64,000 nucleotides of DNA from Dendrosporobacter quercicolus (GCF_900104455.1 NZ_FNHB01000006.1:180537-244536), one strand, 5' to 3'; positions 1-10,522 are shown, numbered from the stretch's first letter. The notes: generated by a model from the sequence alone, not told the origin. Numbers and translations are program-made.

Positions 1-521
1 GCTTTGAGTTTGTCAATAAAGTTGTCGGCGGGGCAATTCCGCGCGAATACATTAATCCGATTGAAGCCGGGATTAAAGAAGCAATGGAAAATGGCGTTAT
101 CGCCGGCTATCCAATGGTTGATATCAAAGTAACTGTGTTTGACGGCTCCTACCATGATGTCGACTCTTCGGAGATGGCGTTCAAAATTGCCGGTTCGATG
201 GGCTTTAAAGCCGGTGCGGCCAAGGCCAGCCCGACACTCCTTGAACCCTACATGAAGGTTGAAGTAACTGTTCCGGAAGAGTACATGGGCGATGTTATCG
301 GCGACTTGAACTCAAGACGCGGCCGCATTGAAGGCATGGAAGCCCGGGCCGGTGCACAGGTGATCAACGCATTTGTACCGCTCGCCGAAATGTTTGGTTA
401 TGCAACAGACCTGCGTTCAAAAACTCAGGGCCGCGGTACCTATTCCATGGAAATTTCTCACTATGATGAGGTTCCTAAAAATATTTCTGAGGCTATTATC
501 GCAAAAGTAAAAGGCGCGTAA
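1..521 (+). CDS. fusA: Elongation factor G, C-terminal part (5' end outside window)
   Basis: This is the last ~172 codons of EF-G, the GTPase that drives ribosomal translocation. The reading frame is open from position 3 to the TAA at 519-521, so the gene is cut by the window edge rather than broken. The visible part reads [18 protein letters not shown] (domain IV) and later [18 protein letters not shown] and [13 protein letters not shown] (domain V), both typical of EF-G. The G domain lies upstream and is not seen. tuf follows after 29 bases, the usual str operon order. An ATG at 84 is internal to the conserved domain and is not the start. Confidence 0.97.
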   Translation, partial: FEFVNKVVGGAIPREYINPIEAGIKEAMENGVIAGYPMVDIKVTVFDGSYHDVDSSEMAFKIAGSMGFKAGAAKASPTLLEPYMKVEVTVPEEYMGDVIGDLNSRRGRIEGMEARAGAQVINAFVPLAEMFGYATDLRSKTQGRGTYSMEISHYDEVPKNISEAIIAKVKGA

Positions 522-550
522 AGCAGGAAAATTAAAGGAGGAAAAAAACA

Positions 551-1738
551 ATGGCAAAGAAAAAATTTGAAAGAAACAAACCGCATGTAAACATCGGCAC
601 AATCGGTCACGTTGACCATGGCAAGACCACTTTGACTGCAGCGATTACCAAAGTATTGGCGAAAGCCGGCGGTGCGGAATTTTTGGCTTATGATATGATT
701 GATAAAGCACCGGAAGAAAGAGAACGCGGTATTACCATCAATACCGCCCACGTTGAGTATGAAACGGCAAAACGCCATTATGCGCACGTTGACTGCCCCG
801 GCCATGCCGACTATGTCAAAAACATGATCACCGGCGCTGCGCAAATGGATGGTGCGATTCTGGTTTGTAGCGCAGCTGACGGTCCGATGCCGCAAACCCG
901 CGAGCACATTCTGCTGTCCCGTCAGGTAGGCGTGCCGGCAATGGTTGTGTTCCTGAATAAAGCCGATATGGTTGATGACGCCGAATTAATGGAACTGGTG
1001 GAAATGGAAGTTCGCGAGCTTCTGTCCAGCTATGAGTTCCCCGGCGATGACATCCCTGTGATCGCAGGTTCCGCGCTGAAAGCGCTGGAAGGCGATGCCG
1101 CTTATGAAGCAAAAATCATGGAATTGATGGATGCTGTTGATGAATACATCCCGACTCCTGTCCGCGATACTGACAAATCCTTCCTGATGCCTGTCGAGGA
1201 TGTGTTTACGATTACCGGCCGCGGCACTGTTGCCACCGGTCGTGTGGAACGCGGTGAAATCAAAGTCGGCGATACCATTGAAATCGTTGGTATGACTGAA
1301 AAACCGAAATCCACTGTTGTAACTGGTGTGGAAATGTTCCGCAAGCTGCTGGACTCGGCAGTGGCCGGCGACAATATCGGCGCTCTGCTGCGTGGTGTTG
1401 AGCGTAAGGAAATCGAGCGCGGTCAGGTATTGGCCAAGCCTGGTTCCATTAAACCGCACACCAAATTCAAAGCCGAAGTTTATGTACTGTCCAAAGAAGA
1501 AGGCGGGCGTCATACGCCGTTTTTCACCAATTATCGTCCCCAGTTCTATTTCCGGACAACTGACGTTACCGGTGTGGTAAACCTTCCTGAAGGCGTGGAA
1601 ATGGTTATGCCTGGCGACAACATTCAAATGGCGATCGAGCTGATTACTCCGATTGCAATTGAAGAAGGTTTGCGCTTTGCAATTCGCGAAGGCGGACGTA
1701 CGGTCGGCGCAGGCGTTGTAACTGCAATTGAAGCTTAA
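551..1738 (+). CDS. tuf: Elongation factor Tu
   Basis: EF-Tu (395 aa, normal length) brings aminoacyl-tRNA to the ribosome as a GTP complex. The P-loop GHVDHGKT is at residues 19-26, DCPGH at 81-85 and NKAD at 136-139; the effector region contains RERGITI. Domains 2 and 3 follow with the usual [14 protein letters not shown] stretch. The ATG at 551 has an AAAGGAGG site about 8 bases upstream. It sits between fusA and rpsJ, which joins the str and S10 operons. Confidence 0.98.
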   Translation: MAKKKFERNKPHVNIGTIGHVDHGKTTLTAAITKVLAKAGGAEFLAYDMIDKAPEERERGITINTAHVEYETAKRHYAHVDCPGHADYVKNMITGAAQMDGAILVCSAADGPMPQTREHILLSRQVGVPAMVVFLNKADMVDDAELMELVEMEVRELLSSYEFPGDDIPVIAGSALKALEGDAAYEAKIMELMDAVDEYIPTPVRDTDKSFLMPVEDVFTITGRGTVATGRVERGEIKVGDTIEIVGMTEKPKSTVVTGVEMFRKLLDSAVAGDNIGALLRGVERKEIERGQVLAKPGSIKPHTKFKAEVYVLSKEEGGRHTPFFTNYRPQFYFRTTDVTGVVNLPEGVEMVMPGDNIQMAIELITPIAIEEGLRFAIREGGRTVGAGVVTAIEA

Positions 1739-1747
1739 ATTTACTGT

Positions 1748-1770
1748 AGGGGCGGCCGCAGGTCGCCCTT
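1748..1770 (+). promoter_or_regulatory. Hairpin in the tuf-rpsJ leader
   Basis: The 156-base gap between tuf and rpsJ opens with an inverted repeat: ten pairs (two of them G-U) close a three-base loop. No T-run follows, so it does not look like a simple terminator. It could be a partial terminator, an mRNA-stability or processing site, or part of an S10-operon leader. Nothing in the sequence decides between these. Confidence 0.4.
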
Positions 1771-1894
1771 ATCTAAAGTAAGGTCCTGGATGTTACCCAA
1801 TGCGATGACGTGGAAGGTTGCCCGCGTGGCAGCGGGGGGAATTTCCGCGGAGAATGTCCGTTCACAAGAAACCGGGCGATAAGGAGGAAATAAA

Positions 1895-2206
1895 ATGGCT
1901 AAACAACAAAAAATCAGAATCCGCCTCAAAGCATACGACCACAAGGCGCTGGATCAAAGCGCGGTGAAAATTGTGGAAACAGCAAAAAGAACGGGTGCTT
2001 TGGTATCGGGGCCGATTCCACTTCCTACTGAAAAAAATATTTTTACAATTCTTCGTTCTCCACATGTCAATAAAGACTCCCGGGAGCAATTTGAAATGCG
2101 TACCCATAAACGTCTGATTGACATCCTTGAGCCGACTTCAAAGACCGTTGATGCACTGATGCGTCTTGATCTGCCGGCTGGTGTGGATATCGAGATTAAG
2201 CTGTAG
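1895..2206 (+). CDS. rpsJ: 30S ribosomal protein S10
   Basis: S10 (103 aa) is a small-subunit head protein and, with NusB, part of antitermination complexes. The sequence [15 protein letters not shown] at the N-terminus and [12 protein letters not shown] near residue 70 are family hallmarks. ATG 1895 follows a GGAGG at good spacing. It is the first gene of the S10 block, 156 bases after tuf and only 15 bases before rplC. Confidence 0.98.
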   Translation: MAKQQKIRIRLKAYDHKALDQSAVKIVETAKRTGALVSGPIPLPTEKNIFTILRSPHVNKDSREQFEMRTHKRLIDILEPTSKTVDALMRLDLPAGVDIEIKL

Positions 2207-2221
2207 GAGGAGGTGGCAATA

Positions 2222-2863
2222 ATGGCTAAAGGAATCTTAGGTAGAAAACTTGGCATGACCCAAATCTTTACTGAAGAAGGCAAAGTAGTTCCGGTTACAG
2301 TCGTTGAGTCTGGCAAAACCGTTGTAGTTCAAAGCAAGACTGTTGAAAACGATGGATATAATGCGGTGCAATTGGGCTTCGGCACTGTTAAAGATAAAAA
2401 GGTTACCAAACCGATGAAAGGTCATTTTGCTAAAGCCGGCGCCGAGCCGGTAAAATTCATTCGCGAAATGCGTCTGCCCAGCGCTTCTGAATATAATCAA
2501 GGCGATGTTATAAGCGTAGATGTGTTCAGCGCCGGCGAGTTGATTGATGTGACCGGTACCGCCAAAGGAAAAGGCTTTGCCGGCGGTATCAAACGCCACA
2601 ACTTTAGACGCGGCCCAATGGCGCACGGTTCTAAATCGCATCGTGAACCGGGTTCTATCGGTCCCCGGATGAGCGGCGGCGGCGGTAAAGTATTCAAAGG
2701 GAAAAAACTGCCTGGGCACATGGGTGGTCAGCAGGTTACAATACAACGTCTGAGTGTCGTCAGAGTGGATGCCGAGCGCAATTTAATTTTGATTAAAGGC
2801 GCTATCCCTGGTCCTAAAGGAAGCTTTGTTGTGATCAAAAACACGGTAAAGCCCAACAAATAA
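2222..2863 (+). CDS. rplC: 50S ribosomal protein L3
   Basis: L3 (213 aa) is an early-assembly 23S rRNA-binding protein near the peptidyl-transferase centre. [16 protein letters not shown] at the N-terminus and the glycine-rich extension around residues 145-160 ([19 protein letters not shown]) identify it. An in-frame GTG at 2213 lies inside the GGAGGAGG site, so the ATG at 2222, 8 bases downstream of that site, is the better start. Confidence 0.97.
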   Translation: MAKGILGRKLGMTQIFTEEGKVVPVTVVESGKTVVVQSKTVENDGYNAVQLGFGTVKDKKVTKPMKGHFAKAGAEPVKFIREMRLPSASEYNQGDVISVDVFSAGELIDVTGTAKGKGFAGGIKRHNFRRGPMAHGSKSHREPGSIGPRMSGGGGKVFKGKKLPGHMGGQQVTIQRLSVVRVDAERNLILIKGAIPGPKGSFVVIKNTVKPNK

Positions 2864-2902
2864 GTTCGGGGGTTCCCGGACATCGAAAGGAGGATGTTCT
2901 AT

Positions 2903-3529
2903 ATGCCGAAAGTAGCAGTATATGATATTGCCGGTAATCAGACCGGCGATATTGAATTAAATGAGCATGTTTTTGGAATAGAAGTAAACGAGGCTGTGCT
3001 TCATCAGGCGGTTGTCATGCAGCTTGCCAGCCAGCGTCTTGGCACTCATGCCACCAAAACCAGAGGTTTTGTCCGCGGTGGCGGACGCAAGCCTTGGAAA
3101 CAAAAAGGTACCGGCCGGGCCCGCGCCGGCAGCACCCGTTCCCCAATCTGGGTAGGCGGCGGTACTGTTTTCGGTCCTCAACCCCGCTCTTATGCGTTCA
3201 GAATGCCGCGCAAACAACGCCGGCTGGCCCTGAAGTCCGCCTTATCGGCCAAAGTGCTGGAAGGCGAATTGGTGGTTGTTGACAATATTAACTTTGAACA
3301 GCCTAAAACCAAACATGTGGTAAAAATGCTGAACGATTTTAAAGCCGCTGAGGATAAAGCGCTGATTATTACCGCAGAAACAATCGAAACTGTGGAGAAA
3401 TCTTCCCGCAACATTCCCGGCGTTAAGGCAATTGCTTCCACTGGTCTTAATGTTTACGACATACTTTACCATGGTAAAGTGTTTATTACTAAAGATGCAG
3501 TCACCCGCATTGAGGAGGTGCTTGCGTAA
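2903..3529 (+). CDS. rplD: 50S ribosomal protein L4
   Basis: L4 (208 aa) binds 23S rRNA and lines the exit tunnel; in some bacteria it also represses its own operon. The tunnel-loop region [19 protein letters not shown] (about residues 56-74) is typical. An ATG at 2894 overlaps the AAAGGAGG site, so the start is taken as ATG 2903 (MPKVAVYD). The TAA overlaps the rplW ATG by one base, which suggests translational coupling. Confidence 0.97.
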   Translation: MPKVAVYDIAGNQTGDIELNEHVFGIEVNEAVLHQAVVMQLASQRLGTHATKTRGFVRGGGRKPWKQKGTGRARAGSTRSPIWVGGGTVFGPQPRSYAFRMPRKQRRLALKSALSAKVLEGELVVVDNINFEQPKTKHVVKMLNDFKAAEDKALIITAETIETVEKSSRNIPGVKAIASTGLNVYDILYHGKVFITKDAVTRIEEVLA

Positions 3530-3816
3530 TGGCAAACGCACGTGATGTGTTACTTCGCCCAATGGTTACCGAAAAAACAACCAGCTTGATGCAGGATAAT
3601 AAATATACTTTTGTTGTTGCTCCTTCAGCCAACAAAATTGAAATTCGCAGAGCTGTTGAAGAACTGTTTAAAGTAAAAGTTCTTGCCGTCAATACCATCC
3701 GGGTTTTGGGTAAAACCAAACGGATGGGACGTACTCAGGGCAAACGTTCGGATTATAAAAAAGCCATCGTTAAACTCGCTCCCGGTGAGCGGATTGAATT
3801 CTTCGAAGGCGTATAA
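3529..3816 (+). CDS. rplW: 50S ribosomal protein L23
   Basis: L23 (95 aa) sits at the tunnel exit and docks trigger factor and [18 protein letters not shown] at the N-terminus and the loop [19 protein letters not shown] are family features. It starts in the TAATG overlap with rplD, inside the S10 operon, and ends 27 bases before rplB. Length is normal. Confidence 0.97.
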   Translation: MANARDVLLRPMVTEKTTSLMQDNKYTFVVAPSANKIEIRRAVEELFKVKVLAVNTIRVLGKTKRMGRTQGKRSDYKKAIVKLAPGERIEFFEGV

Positions 3817-3843
3817 CCACTATTGTGAAAAGGAGGGGTACCA

Positions 3844-4671
3844 ATGGCAGTAAAAAGTTTTAAACCTTATTCTGCAGGCAGAAGATTTATGACGGTAGCC
3901 AGTTTCGATGAAATTACTACCGACAAGCCTGAAAGATCATTGGTTGAACGTCTGCAAAAACACGGCGGCCGTAATAACCAGGGCCGTTTAACCGTAAGAC
4001 ATCAGGGCGGCGGACATAAACGCCTGTACAGACTGATTGATTTCAAACGCAATAAGGACGGAGTTCCGGCGAAAATTGCTACAATTGAGTACGATCCCAA
4101 CCGTTCGGCCCGGATTGCACTGCTGAACTACGCCGATGGCGAAAAACGCTATATTTTAGCGCCGAACGGCCTAAAAGCCGGCGATACTATTATGAGCGGC
4201 CCGGAAGCCGATATCAAGCCCGGGAATGCTCTGGCGCTTAAGAATATTCCAGTCGGCACTATGCTGCACAATATTGAACTTAAAATCGGCAAAGGCGGCC
4301 AGCTGGTCCGTTCAGCCGGCACCGGCGCTCAGTTAATGGCCAAGGAAGGCGACTACGCCCTCTTGCGCTTGCCTTCCGGTGAACTCAGAAAAGTTCATGT
4401 CAACTGTAAAGCCACCATTGGTCAGGTTGGCAACTTAGAGCACGAAAACATCAGTATTGGTAAAGCCGGCCGGTCGCGCTGGCTGGGCATTCGTCCGGCA
4501 AACCGCGGCGTGGCAATGAACCCGATTGACCATCCGCACGGCGGTGGTGAAGGCCGCTCGCCGGTTGGCCGTAAGCATCCGGTTACTCCTTGGGGTAAAC
4601 ATGCGAATGGCGCCAAAACCCGCCGGGCCAAATCTTCAGATAAGCTGATTGTCAAACGCCGTACGAAATAA
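3844..4671 (+). CDS. rplB: 50S ribosomal protein L2
   Basis: L2 (275 aa) is needed for subunit joining and peptidyl transfer. The conserved C-terminal stretch [20 protein letters not shown], with the histidine important for peptidyl transfer, is present, as is the N-terminal RNA-binding OB-like region ([17 protein letters not shown]). ATG 3844 has a strong AAGGAGGGG site. It is followed by a perfect hairpin before rpsS. Confidence 0.98.
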   Translation: MAVKSFKPYSAGRRFMTVASFDEITTDKPERSLVERLQKHGGRNNQGRLTVRHQGGGHKRLYRLIDFKRNKDGVPAKIATIEYDPNRSARIALLNYADGEKRYILAPNGLKAGDTIMSGPEADIKPGNALALKNIPVGTMLHNIELKIGKGGQLVRSAGTGAQLMAKEGDYALLRLPSGELRKVHVNCKATIGQVGNLEHENISIGKAGRSRWLGIRPANRGVAMNPIDHPHGGGEGRSPVGRKHPVTPWGKHANGAKTRRAKSSDKLIVKRRTK

Positions 4672-4690
4672 GGCTTTGACCGTTTAAATA

Positions 4691-4718
4691 GCTAAGCCGC
4701 TGAAGAATGCGGCTTAGC
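4691..4718 (+). promoter_or_regulatory. Perfect hairpin between rplB and rpsS
   Basis: GCTAAGCCGC and GCGGCTTAGC form a perfect 10-bp stem around an 8-base loop in an otherwise tightly packed operon (80-base gap). No T-run follows, so full termination is unlikely. A role in mRNA processing, stability or differential expression is inference. Confidence 0.5.
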
Positions 4719-4751
4719 CACTAACACGAATTGTGAAGGGAGGATGAACCA

Positions 4752-5033
4752 GTGTCCAGATCAATTAAAAAAGGACCTTATGTGCATGAAAGCGTAATGA
4801 AAAAAATTGATGCCATGAACGATAAAAATGAAAAAAAAGTCATTAAGACCTGGTCGCGCAGTTCCACTATTCTGCCCAGCTTTGTTGGACACACCATTGC
4901 GGTGCATGATGGACGCAAGCATGTGCCTGTCTATGTAACTGAAGATATGGTAGGCCATAAACTTGGCGAATTTGCGCCGACCCGTACGTTCAAGGGTCAT
5001 TCCGGTGAAGAAAGACGTACATCATTGAGATAG
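4752..5033 (+). CDS. rpsS: 30S ribosomal protein S19
   Basis: S19 (93 aa) binds the head of 16S rRNA next to S13. The N-terminus [11 protein letters not shown] and the C-terminal [16 protein letters not shown] are diagnostic. It uses a GTG start at 4752 after GGGAGGATG; length is that of the family. Confidence 0.97.
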   Translation: MSRSIKKGPYVHESVMKKIDAMNDKNEKKVIKTWSRSSTILPSFVGHTIAVHDGRKHVPVYVTEDMVGHKLGEFAPTRTFKGHSGEERRTSLR

Positions 5034-5055
5034 TTTGCCGAAAGGAGGCTAAGCT

Positions 5056-5388
5056 GTGGAAGCTAAGGCAGTTGCAAAATATGTTCGCATTGCGCCTCGG
5101 AAGGTTCGTATTGTCATGGACCTGATTCGCGGTAAAAATATTGGCGAAGCGTTTGCGATTCTGAAATACACTCCGAAAGTCGGAGCTGAAGTGATTGAAA
5201 AAGTGCTGAAGTCGGCGGTAGCCAATGCTGAGCACAATAATGACATGAATGTTGATAATCTCTATGTATCTGCGGCGTATGTCGATCAAGGGCCCACGCT
5301 CAAGCGCATTCATCCGCGGTCCCGTGGCCAGGCGTTTAAAATTTTAAAGCGCAGCAGTCACGTAACGGTAGTTGTTAAAGAAAGATAA
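5056..5388 (+). CDS. rplV: 50S ribosomal protein L22
   Basis: L22 (110 aa) lines the exit tunnel; its beta-hairpin is a macrolide-resistance hotspot. [17 protein letters not shown] near residue 11 and the C-terminal [15 protein letters not shown] are typical. GTG start at 5056, eight bases after AAAGGAGG. It lies between rpsS and rpsC in the usual order. Confidence 0.97.
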   Translation: MEAKAVAKYVRIAPRKVRIVMDLIRGKNIGEAFAILKYTPKVGAEVIEKVLKSAVANAEHNNDMNVDNLYVSAAYVDQGPTLKRIHPRSRGQAFKILKRSSHVTVVVKER

Positions 5389-5408
5389 AAGCGAAGGAGG
5401 GAAATCAA

Positions 5409-6077
5409 TTGGGTCAGAAAGTCAATCCACATGGCTTGCGCCTTGGCGTAATTAAAACCTGGGATGCAAAGTGGTATGCCGATAAGGATTATGCAAAAAA
5501 TTTGCATGAAGATATAAGAATTCGTAAATTTTTAAAAGCCAGGCTGTTCAACGCCGGCATCTCGAAAATTGAAACCGAGCGGGCCGCCAATCGTCTGAAA
5601 ATAACCATTCATACGGCTAAACCCGGCATGGTTATTGGCCGCGGCGGGTCAGGCATTGAGGAAATCAAACGCGGTCTCAGAGGTATGACCGAGAAGAATG
5701 TTGATGTAAATATCGCTGAAGTAAAACAGGCTGATCTTAATGCAACTTTAGTTGCCGAGAATATTGCCTCACAATTAGAACGCCGCATCGCTTTCCGCCG
5801 GGCAATGAAACAGTCGGTCAGCCGTACAATGCGGATGGGAGCAAAAGGAATTAAAGTAATGGTTGGCGGTCGTCTCGGCGGCGCTGAGATTGCCCGTAGC
5901 GAAGGCTATCGTGAAGGGAGTATCCCGCTCCACACCCTAAGAGCCGATATCGACTACGGAACTGCCGAGGCCCACACAACTTACGGCCGGATAGGCGTAA
6001 AAGTGTGGATCTATAAGGGCGAAGTTCTGCCGGAGGCCAAAAAGCCCGCTGCCGTTGTTGAAGGGAGCGAAGCATAA
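5409..6077 (+). CDS. rpsC: 30S ribosomal protein S3
   Basis: S3 (222 aa) helps form the mRNA entry channel. It starts [14 protein letters not shown] and contains a type II KH domain with the GRGG loop ([14 protein letters not shown]). The start is TTG at 5409 after GAAGGAGGG; no ATG is available at the conserved N-terminus. The stop overlaps the rplP ATG (TAATG). Confidence 0.97.
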   Translation: MGQKVNPHGLRLGVIKTWDAKWYADKDYAKNLHEDIRIRKFLKARLFNAGISKIETERAANRLKITIHTAKPGMVIGRGGSGIEEIKRGLRGMTEKNVDVNIAEVKQADLNATLVAENIASQLERRIAFRRAMKQSVSRTMRMGAKGIKVMVGGRLGGAEIARSEGYREGSIPLHTLRADIDYGTAEAHTTYGRIGVKVWIYKGEVLPEAKKPAAVVEGSEA

Positions 6078-6544
6078 TGTTAATACCAAAAAGAGTAAAG
6101 CACCGCAAACAGTTTCGCGGCCGGATGAAAGGTAAAGCCAACAAGGGCAATACCGTCAGCCACGGCGAATTTGGTCTGCAGGCGCTGGAGCCGGCCTGGA
6201 TCACCAACCGACAGATAGAAGCGGCGCGTATTGCAATGACCCGTTACATTAAGCGCGGCGGTAAAGTATGGATTAAAATATTCCCGGATAAACCAATTAC
6301 CGCAAAACCGGCCGAAACCCGCATGGGAAGCGGAAAAGGCTCGCCGGAGTACTGGGTTGCAGTAGTAAAGCCCGGCCGGATTATGTTTGAAATGGACGGC
6401 GTTAGTGAAGAACTGGCCAAAGAGGCCATGCGTCTGGCCGCCCATAAACTGCCGATCAAAACAAAATTTGTTAAACGGGCTGAAGCTGAAGTTCCAGAAG
6501 CTGAAGTTCCAGAAGCAGAGGGCGGTGAAGTAAATGAAGGTTAA
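6077..6544 (+). CDS. rplP: 50S ribosomal protein L16 with acidic C-terminal extension
   Basis: L16 (155 aa) contacts tRNA and organises the A-site region. [19 protein letters not shown] and the [19 protein letters not shown] stretch are diagnostic. The family is usually about 137-147 aa; here a tail of about ten residues rich in Glu/Val/Pro is added, encoded by a perfect 15-base tandem duplication at 6485-6514. The tail overlaps the start of rpmC by 11 bases. It begins at the TAATG overlap with rpsC. Confidence 0.97.
   Translation: MLIPKRVKHRKQFRGRMKGKANKGNTVSHGEFGLQALEPAWITNRQIEAARIAMTRYIKRGGKVWIKIFPDKPITAKPAETRMGSGKGSPEYWVAVVKPGRIMFEMDGVSEELAKEAMRLAAHKLPIKTKFVKRAEAEVPEAEVPEAEGGEVNEG
6485..6514 (+). 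repeat. 15-base tandem duplication inside rplP
   Basis: Two exact copies of GCTGAAGTTCCAGAA lie head to tail and encode the repeated pentapeptide AEVPE in the L16 C-terminal tail. This is a likely slippage hotspot, since adding or losing one unit keeps the frame. Confidence 0.85.
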
Positions 6545-6737
6545 TGAGATTCGTGAAATGGATGCAAGTGAACTTAACCAAAAACTTGCTTCCCTCAAGG
6601 ATGAGTTGTTTAACCTCAGATTTCAACTGGCTACCGGGCAACTTGAAAATCCAATGCGGATTAAAGAGGTTAAGAAAACCATCGCCCGCGTTAAGACCGT
6701 CCAGCGTGCACAGGAGCATAAAGCCCGGCAGGCGTAG
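6534..6737 (+). CDS. rpmC: 50S ribosomal protein L29
   Basis: L29 (67 aa) is a two-helix protein at the tunnel exit beside L23. It reads [36 protein letters not shown], the standard N-terminal hairpin. The ATG at 6534 lies within rplP (11-base overlap), which suggests coupled translation. Confidence 0.96.
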   Translation: MKVNEIREMDASELNQKLASLKDELFNLRFQLATGQLENPMRIKEVKKTIARVKTVQRAQEHKARQA

Positions 6738-6793
6738 TGGACGTTCTTACCGGAGTTTGAAAGAGGCATGAACGGAAGGAGGCTATATAATAC

Positions 6794-7051
6794 ATGACTG
6801 AAAGAAATGAGCGTAAAACCAGGATTGGCAAAGTGGTTAGCGATAAAATGGATAAAACAGTTGTGGTAGCAATAGAGCGTTTGGTACAGCATCCACTGTA
6901 TAAAAAGTCCATGAAAAAGACGGTTAAGTTTAAGGCTCATGATGAAAACAATGACAGCCATATCGGCGATACTGTTGAAATCATGGAAACACGTCCGCTT
7001 TCCAAGGATAAGCGCTGGAGAGTAATAGAAGTGCTTGAAAGAGCGAAGTAG
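6794..7051 (+). CDS. rpsQ: 30S ribosomal protein S17
   Basis: S17 (85 aa) is an OB-fold primary 16S rRNA binder. [21 protein letters not shown], the [15 protein letters not shown] loop and [13 protein letters not shown] are typical. ATG 6794 follows GGAAGGAGG. Standard spc-operon order. Confidence 0.97.
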   Translation: MTERNERKTRIGKVVSDKMDKTVVVAIERLVQHPLYKKSMKKTVKFKAHDENNDSHIGDTVEIMETRPLSKDKRWRVIEVLERAK

Positions 7052-7114
7052 TTGATCTCGAAGAGTCATATTGTTCGCTGATTGCACCAGACATTTCGAG
7101 AAGGAGGGATAACA

Positions 7115-7483
7115 ATGATTCAACAGCAGACAATCCTGAGTGTTGCAGACAATACCGGCGCCAAAGAGATTATGTGCATCCGGGTATTGGGCGGTTCTTT
7201 CCGCAGATATGCCAGCATCGGCGATGTAATTGTCGCTGCAGTTAAAGCTGCGTCTCCCGGCGGTGTGGTAAAAAAAGGTGATGTAGTTAAGGCTGTAGTG
7301 GTAAGATCCAAAAAAGGCTTACGCCGTCCTGACGGTTCCTATATCCGTTTCGATGAAAACGCCGCAGTCGTCATCAAAGATGATAAAAGCCCAAGAGGTA
7401 CCCGTATATTCGGACCAGTCGCCAGAGAACTGCGTGAGAAAGATTTTATGAAAATTATCTCACTGGCTCCGGAAGTAATCTAA
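7115..7483 (+). CDS. rplN: 50S ribosomal protein L14
   Basis: L14 (122 aa) forms inter-subunit bridges. It begins [20 protein letters not shown] and ends [16 protein letters not shown], both diagnostic. An upstream in-frame start at 7082 would add residues not found in the family and overlaps the ribosome binding site; ATG 7115 sits 7 bases after AAGGAGGG. Confidence 0.97.
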   Translation: MIQQQTILSVADNTGAKEIMCIRVLGGSFRRYASIGDVIVAAVKAASPGGVVKKGDVVKAVVVRSKKGLRRPDGSYIRFDENAAVVIKDDKSPRGTRIFGPVARELREKDFMKIISLAPEVI

Positions 7484-7500
7484 GTTAGGAGGTGTCCGGA

Positions 7501-7836
7501 ATGTCACAAGCTAAACTGCACGTAAAAAAAGGCGATACTGTTCTGGTATTGTCTGGTAAAGATAAAGGCAAAAAAGGAAAAATTGTTGCCGCATTGCCCA
7601 AAAAAGGCAAAGTTATCGTCGAAGGCATTAATACGGTTAAGCGCCACACCAAACCAAGCCAAAGCGCGCCGCAAGGCGGCATCGTTGTTAAGGAAGCTCC
7701 GCTGCATTCCGCTAAGGTGATGCTGGTATGCCCGGCTTGCGCTCAACCTACCAGAATTAAAAAAAGCGCTTTAGCAAATGGCTCATCCGTACGTGCTTGC
7801 AAAAAGTGCGGCGAAATTGTTGATAAAGATAAGTAA
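7501..7836 (+). CDS. rplX: 50S ribosomal protein L24 with zinc-ribbon-like tail
   Basis: L24 (111 aa) is an assembly initiator. The KOW motif ([19 protein letters not shown]) occupies residues 10-28. The C-terminal half has two CxxC pairs (C77/C80 and C100/C103), a possible zinc-binding ribbon seen in part of the family. The GTG at 7492 lies close to the GGAGG; ATG 7501 is better spaced. Confidence 0.96.
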   Translation: MSQAKLHVKKGDTVLVLSGKDKGKKGKIVAALPKKGKVIVEGINTVKRHTKPSQSAPQGGIVVKEAPLHSAKVMLVCPACAQPTRIKKSALANGSSVRACKKCGEIVDKDK

Positions 7837-7859
7837 GCGAAGAAAGGAGGTAACGATCA

Positions 7860-8399
7860 GTGCTCAGACTGAAAGAAAAATACCTGAATGAAGTCGCTCC
7901 GGCAATGATGGAGAAGTTTGGCTATAAAAATATCATGGAAATTCCCAAAGTTGAAAAGGTTGTGCTCAACATGGGCGTGGGTGAGGCTGTCGGCAATCCT
8001 AAAGTACTCGATGCAGCAGTCAATGATATGATGCAGATCGCCGGTCAGCGGCCGGTCGTAACCCGTGCTAAAAAATCCCTGGCGGCGTTCAAGATTCGCG
8101 AGGGAATGCCGATCGGGGCAAAAGTTACCCTGCGCGGTCAGCGCATGTTTGAGTTTTTAGATAAATTGCTTAATGTTGCACTGCCCCGGGTTCGTGATTT
8201 CCGTGGCGTTAATCCCAAATCGTTTGACGGTCGCGGAAATTATACCATGGGTGTGAAGGAACAACTGATATTTCCGGAAATCGAGTATGATAAAGTGGAT
8301 AAGATCCGCGGCATGGATATCATTATTGTTACCACTGCCAAATCAGATGAAGAGGCAAGAGAGCTTCTAAAACTGATGGGCATGCCATTCAGCGCGTAA
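7860..8399 (+). CDS. rplE: 50S ribosomal protein L5
   Basis: L5 (179 aa) binds 5S rRNA and contacts the P-site t[22 protein letters not shown] at the N-terminus and [23 protein letters not shown] and [20 protein letters not shown] are family signatures. GTG start at 7860 follows AAAGGAGG. Confidence 0.97.
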   Translation: MLRLKEKYLNEVAPAMMEKFGYKNIMEIPKVEKVVLNMGVGEAVGNPKVLDAAVNDMMQIAGQRPVVTRAKKSLAAFKIREGMPIGAKVTLRGQRMFEFLDKLLNVALPRVRDFRGVNPKSFDGRGNYTMGVKEQLIFPEIEYDKVDKIRGMDIIIVTTAKSDEEARELLKLMGMPFSA

Positions 8400-8412
8400 A
8401 GGAGGGACATTT

Positions 8413-8598
8413 GTGGCCAAAAAGGCATTAATTGAAAAATGGAAACGCGAACCTAAATTCAGCGTACGTAAATATAACAGATGTAAAATTTGCGGCCGCC
8501 CGCACGGCTATCTGCGTAAATTCGAGATGTGCCGTATTTGTTTCAGAGAACAAAGCTACAAAGGCGCCATTCCCGGGGTAACCAAAGCTAGCTGGTAG
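8413..8598 (+). CDS. rpsZ: 30S ribosomal protein S14, zinc-binding (type Z)
   Basis: The 61-aa length and the four cysteines C24, C27, C40 and C43 ([10 protein letters not shown] and CRICF) mark the short zinc-binding form of S14, located between L5 and S8 as in other Firmicutes. GTG start at 8413, 8 bases after AAAGGAGGG. A zinc-free paralogue, if present, is not in this window. Confidence 0.97.
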   Translation: MAKKALIEKWKREPKFSVRKYNRCKICGRPHGYLRKFEMCRICFREQSYKGAIPGVTKASW

Positions 8599-8624
8599 AC
8601 ATTAACGGAAGGAGGTATGTCCCT

Positions 8625-9023
8625 ATGGTAATGACCGATCCAATCGCTGATATGCTGACCCGTTTGCGCAATGCGAATTCGGTATATCATGATAAAGTAG
8701 AAATACCAGGCTCGAAAATTAAGCAGGCTATTGCCGGTATTTTAAAAGAAGAAGGTTTTATTAAGGACTTCGAACTGGTTCAAGACAGCAAGCAGGGTGT
8801 TTTGCGCGTCAGCTTGAAATATGGTCCGAACCGCGAAAAAGTAATCACCGGTATTAAACGTATATCAAAACCCGGTTTACGTGTATATGCAAAGAAAGAT
8901 CAACTGCCGCGTGTGTTAGGCGGTCTTGGTATTGCAATTGTTTCCACTTCCAAAGGTCTGATGAGCGATAAGCAGGCTCGTCGCAATGGTCTTGGCGGTG
9001 AAGTGGTCGCTTACGTTTGGTAA
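8625..9023 (+). CDS. rpsH: 30S ribosomal protein S8
   Basis: S8 (132 aa) is a primary 16S rRNA binder and in some bacteria represses the spc operon. [16 protein letters not shown] and the C-terminal [26 protein letters not shown] are diagnostic. ATG 8625 is spaced better from GGAGG than ATG 8631, though the latter gives the shorter N-terminus seen in many relatives. Confidence 0.97.
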   Translation: MVMTDPIADMLTRLRNANSVYHDKVEIPGSKIKQAIAGILKEEGFIKDFELVQDSKQGVLRVSLKYGPNREKVITGIKRISKPGLRVYAKKDQLPRVLGGLGIAIVSTSKGLMSDKQARRNGLGGEVVAYVW

Positions 9024-9053
9024 TGAGATTTTTTGTAGCTAGGAGGTGTCCAG

Positions 9054-9602
9054 ATGTCGAGAATAGGAAGAGCGCCAATTGAAATCCCTGCTAACGTAAC
9101 AGTTACGGTCGATCACAATTTGGTTTCAGTAAAAGGCCCCAAAGGCGAGCTTACCCGTCAAATTCATAAAGATATGATTTTGGAAATTGAAGGCAATACC
9201 CTGTTGGTAAAACGGCCTTCCGATGAGAAAGCCCATAGATCGCTGCACGGTCTGAGCCGCACCTTGATTGCCAATATGGTAAACGGCGTGACGCAAGGCT
9301 TCAGCAGAACATTGGAAATTCACGGTGTTGGCTACAGAGCAGCCAAGGCCGGCAGTAAGGTAGCCTTATCCCTTGGATTGTCACATCCGCTGGAAGTAGA
9401 GCCGCCTGCAGGCATTACGCTTGATGTACCTGCACCAAACAGAATTGTAGTGTCAGGCATTAATAAAGAGCATGTTGGCGCTATGGCCGCCAAGATTCGC
9501 GGCTATCGCGAACCAGAACCTTATAAAGGCAAGGGAATCAGGTATGAAGGCGAAGTTGTCCGCCGCAAAGTTGGTAAAGCAGGCGGTAAAGGCAAGAAGT
9601 AG
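9054..9602 (+). CDS. rplF: 50S ribosomal protein L6
   Basis: L6 (182 aa) supports the GTPase-associated region. It has the duplicated L6 fold, starting [17 protein letters not shown] and ending with the signature [28 protein letters not shown] 9054 after a TAGGAGGTG site. Normal length and position. Confidence 0.97.
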   Translation: MSRIGRAPIEIPANVTVTVDHNLVSVKGPKGELTRQIHKDMILEIEGNTLLVKRPSDEKAHRSLHGLSRTLIANMVNGVTQGFSRTLEIHGVGYRAAKAGSKVALSLGLSHPLEVEPPAGITLDVPAPNRIVVSGINKEHVGAMAAKIRGYREPEPYKGKGIRYEGEVVRRKVGKAGGKGKK

Positions 9603-9628
9603 ATTGCTAAGTGAAAGGAGTGAACACC

Positions 9629-9997
9629 TTGCTTCGTAAACAGAACAAAAATGCAGCTCGTCAAAAGCGGCATCTTAGAGTTCGTAAGAATATAATTGGT
9701 ACTGCCGAAAGACCCCGCTTAAATGTTTTTCGCAGTTTGAGCCATATTTATGCTCAAATCATCAATGATCATACCGGTGCTACGCTGGTGTCAGCAAGCA
9801 CTATGGATAAAGAAGTAAGTCAGGCGCTGAATTATGGCGGCAACATTGAGGCCGCTAAAGCAGTGGGTGAGGCAATTGCCAAACGCGCGCTGGATCAGGG
9901 CATTAAACAAGTGGTGTTTGACCGCGGCGGTTACCTCTATCACGGTAGAGTGGCGGCTTTAGCAGCAGCAGCGCGTGAAGCAGGGCTTGAATTCTAG
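9629..9997 (+). CDS. rplR: 50S ribosomal protein L18
   Basis: L18 (122 aa) binds 5S r[23 protein letters not shown] and [26 protein letters not shown] are diagnostic. The upstream GTG at 9611 overlaps the GAAAGGAG ribosome binding site, so the TTG at 9629, giving [20 protein letters not shown], is the preferred start. Confidence 0.95.
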   Translation: MLRKQNKNAARQKRHLRVRKNIIGTAERPRLNVFRSLSHIYAQIINDHTGATLVSASTMDKEVSQALNYGGNIEAAKAVGEAIAKRALDQGIKQVVFDRGGYLYHGRVAALAAAAREAGLEF

Positions 9998-10021
9998 AAT
10001 TTTGCAAAAGGAGGTACATCA

Positions 10022-10522
10022 ATGGCCAGAATTGACCACACTACTCTTGAACTAAAAGAGAAAGTTGTGTTTATCAACAGAGTCGCCAAGGTTGTTAAGG
10101 GCGGACGTCGTTTTTCCTTCAGCGCGCTGGTAGTTGTCGGCGATGAAAACGGGCATGTCGGCGCCGGTCTGGGTAAAGCAGGCGAAGTTCCTGAAGCAAT
10201 CAGAAAAGGAATTGAAGACGCCAAGAAGAATCTCATTGCAGTTCCCTTGGTAGGAACGACAATTCCACATCAAATAATTGGTGAATTTGGTGCAGGACGC
10301 GTGCTGATGAAGCCTGCTTCCGAAGGTACCGGGGTTATCGCCGGCGGTCCGGCTCGCGCCGTACTTGAACTTTCCGGTGTACGGGATATATTAACAAAAT
10401 CGCTTGGTTCATCCAATCCGAATAATATGGTGCAAGCTACATTAAAAGGTCTGGAACAGCTGAAGCGGGCTGAACAAGTGGCTGAACTTCGCGGTAAAAC
10501 GGTTCAGGAACTTTTGGGTTAA
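10022..10522 (+). CDS. rpsE: 30S ribosomal protein S5
   Basis: S5 (166 aa) shapes the mRNA entry tunnel and affects fidelity. The double-stranded-RNA-binding-like N-domain contains [20 protein letters not shown]; the C-domain has [23 protein letters not shown] 10022 after AAAGGAGG. Confidence 0.97.
   Translation: MARIDHTTLELKEKVVFINRVAKVVKGGRRFSFSALVVVGDENGHVGAGLGKAGEVPEAIRKGIEDAKKNLIAVPLVGTTIPHQIIGEFGAGRVLMKPASEGTGVIAGGPARAVLELSGVRDILTKSLGSSNPNNMVQATLKGLEQLKRAEQVAELRGKTVQELLG

Noticed and set aside
1741..1944. Minus-strand frame in the tuf-rpsJ gap
   Set aside because: Overlaps the rpsJ start and lacks a ribosome binding site; the gap is better explained as a leader.
2894..2902. ATG 2894 as start of rplD
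   Set aside because: It overlaps the ribosome binding site AAAGGAGG; the family N-terminus matches ATG 2903.
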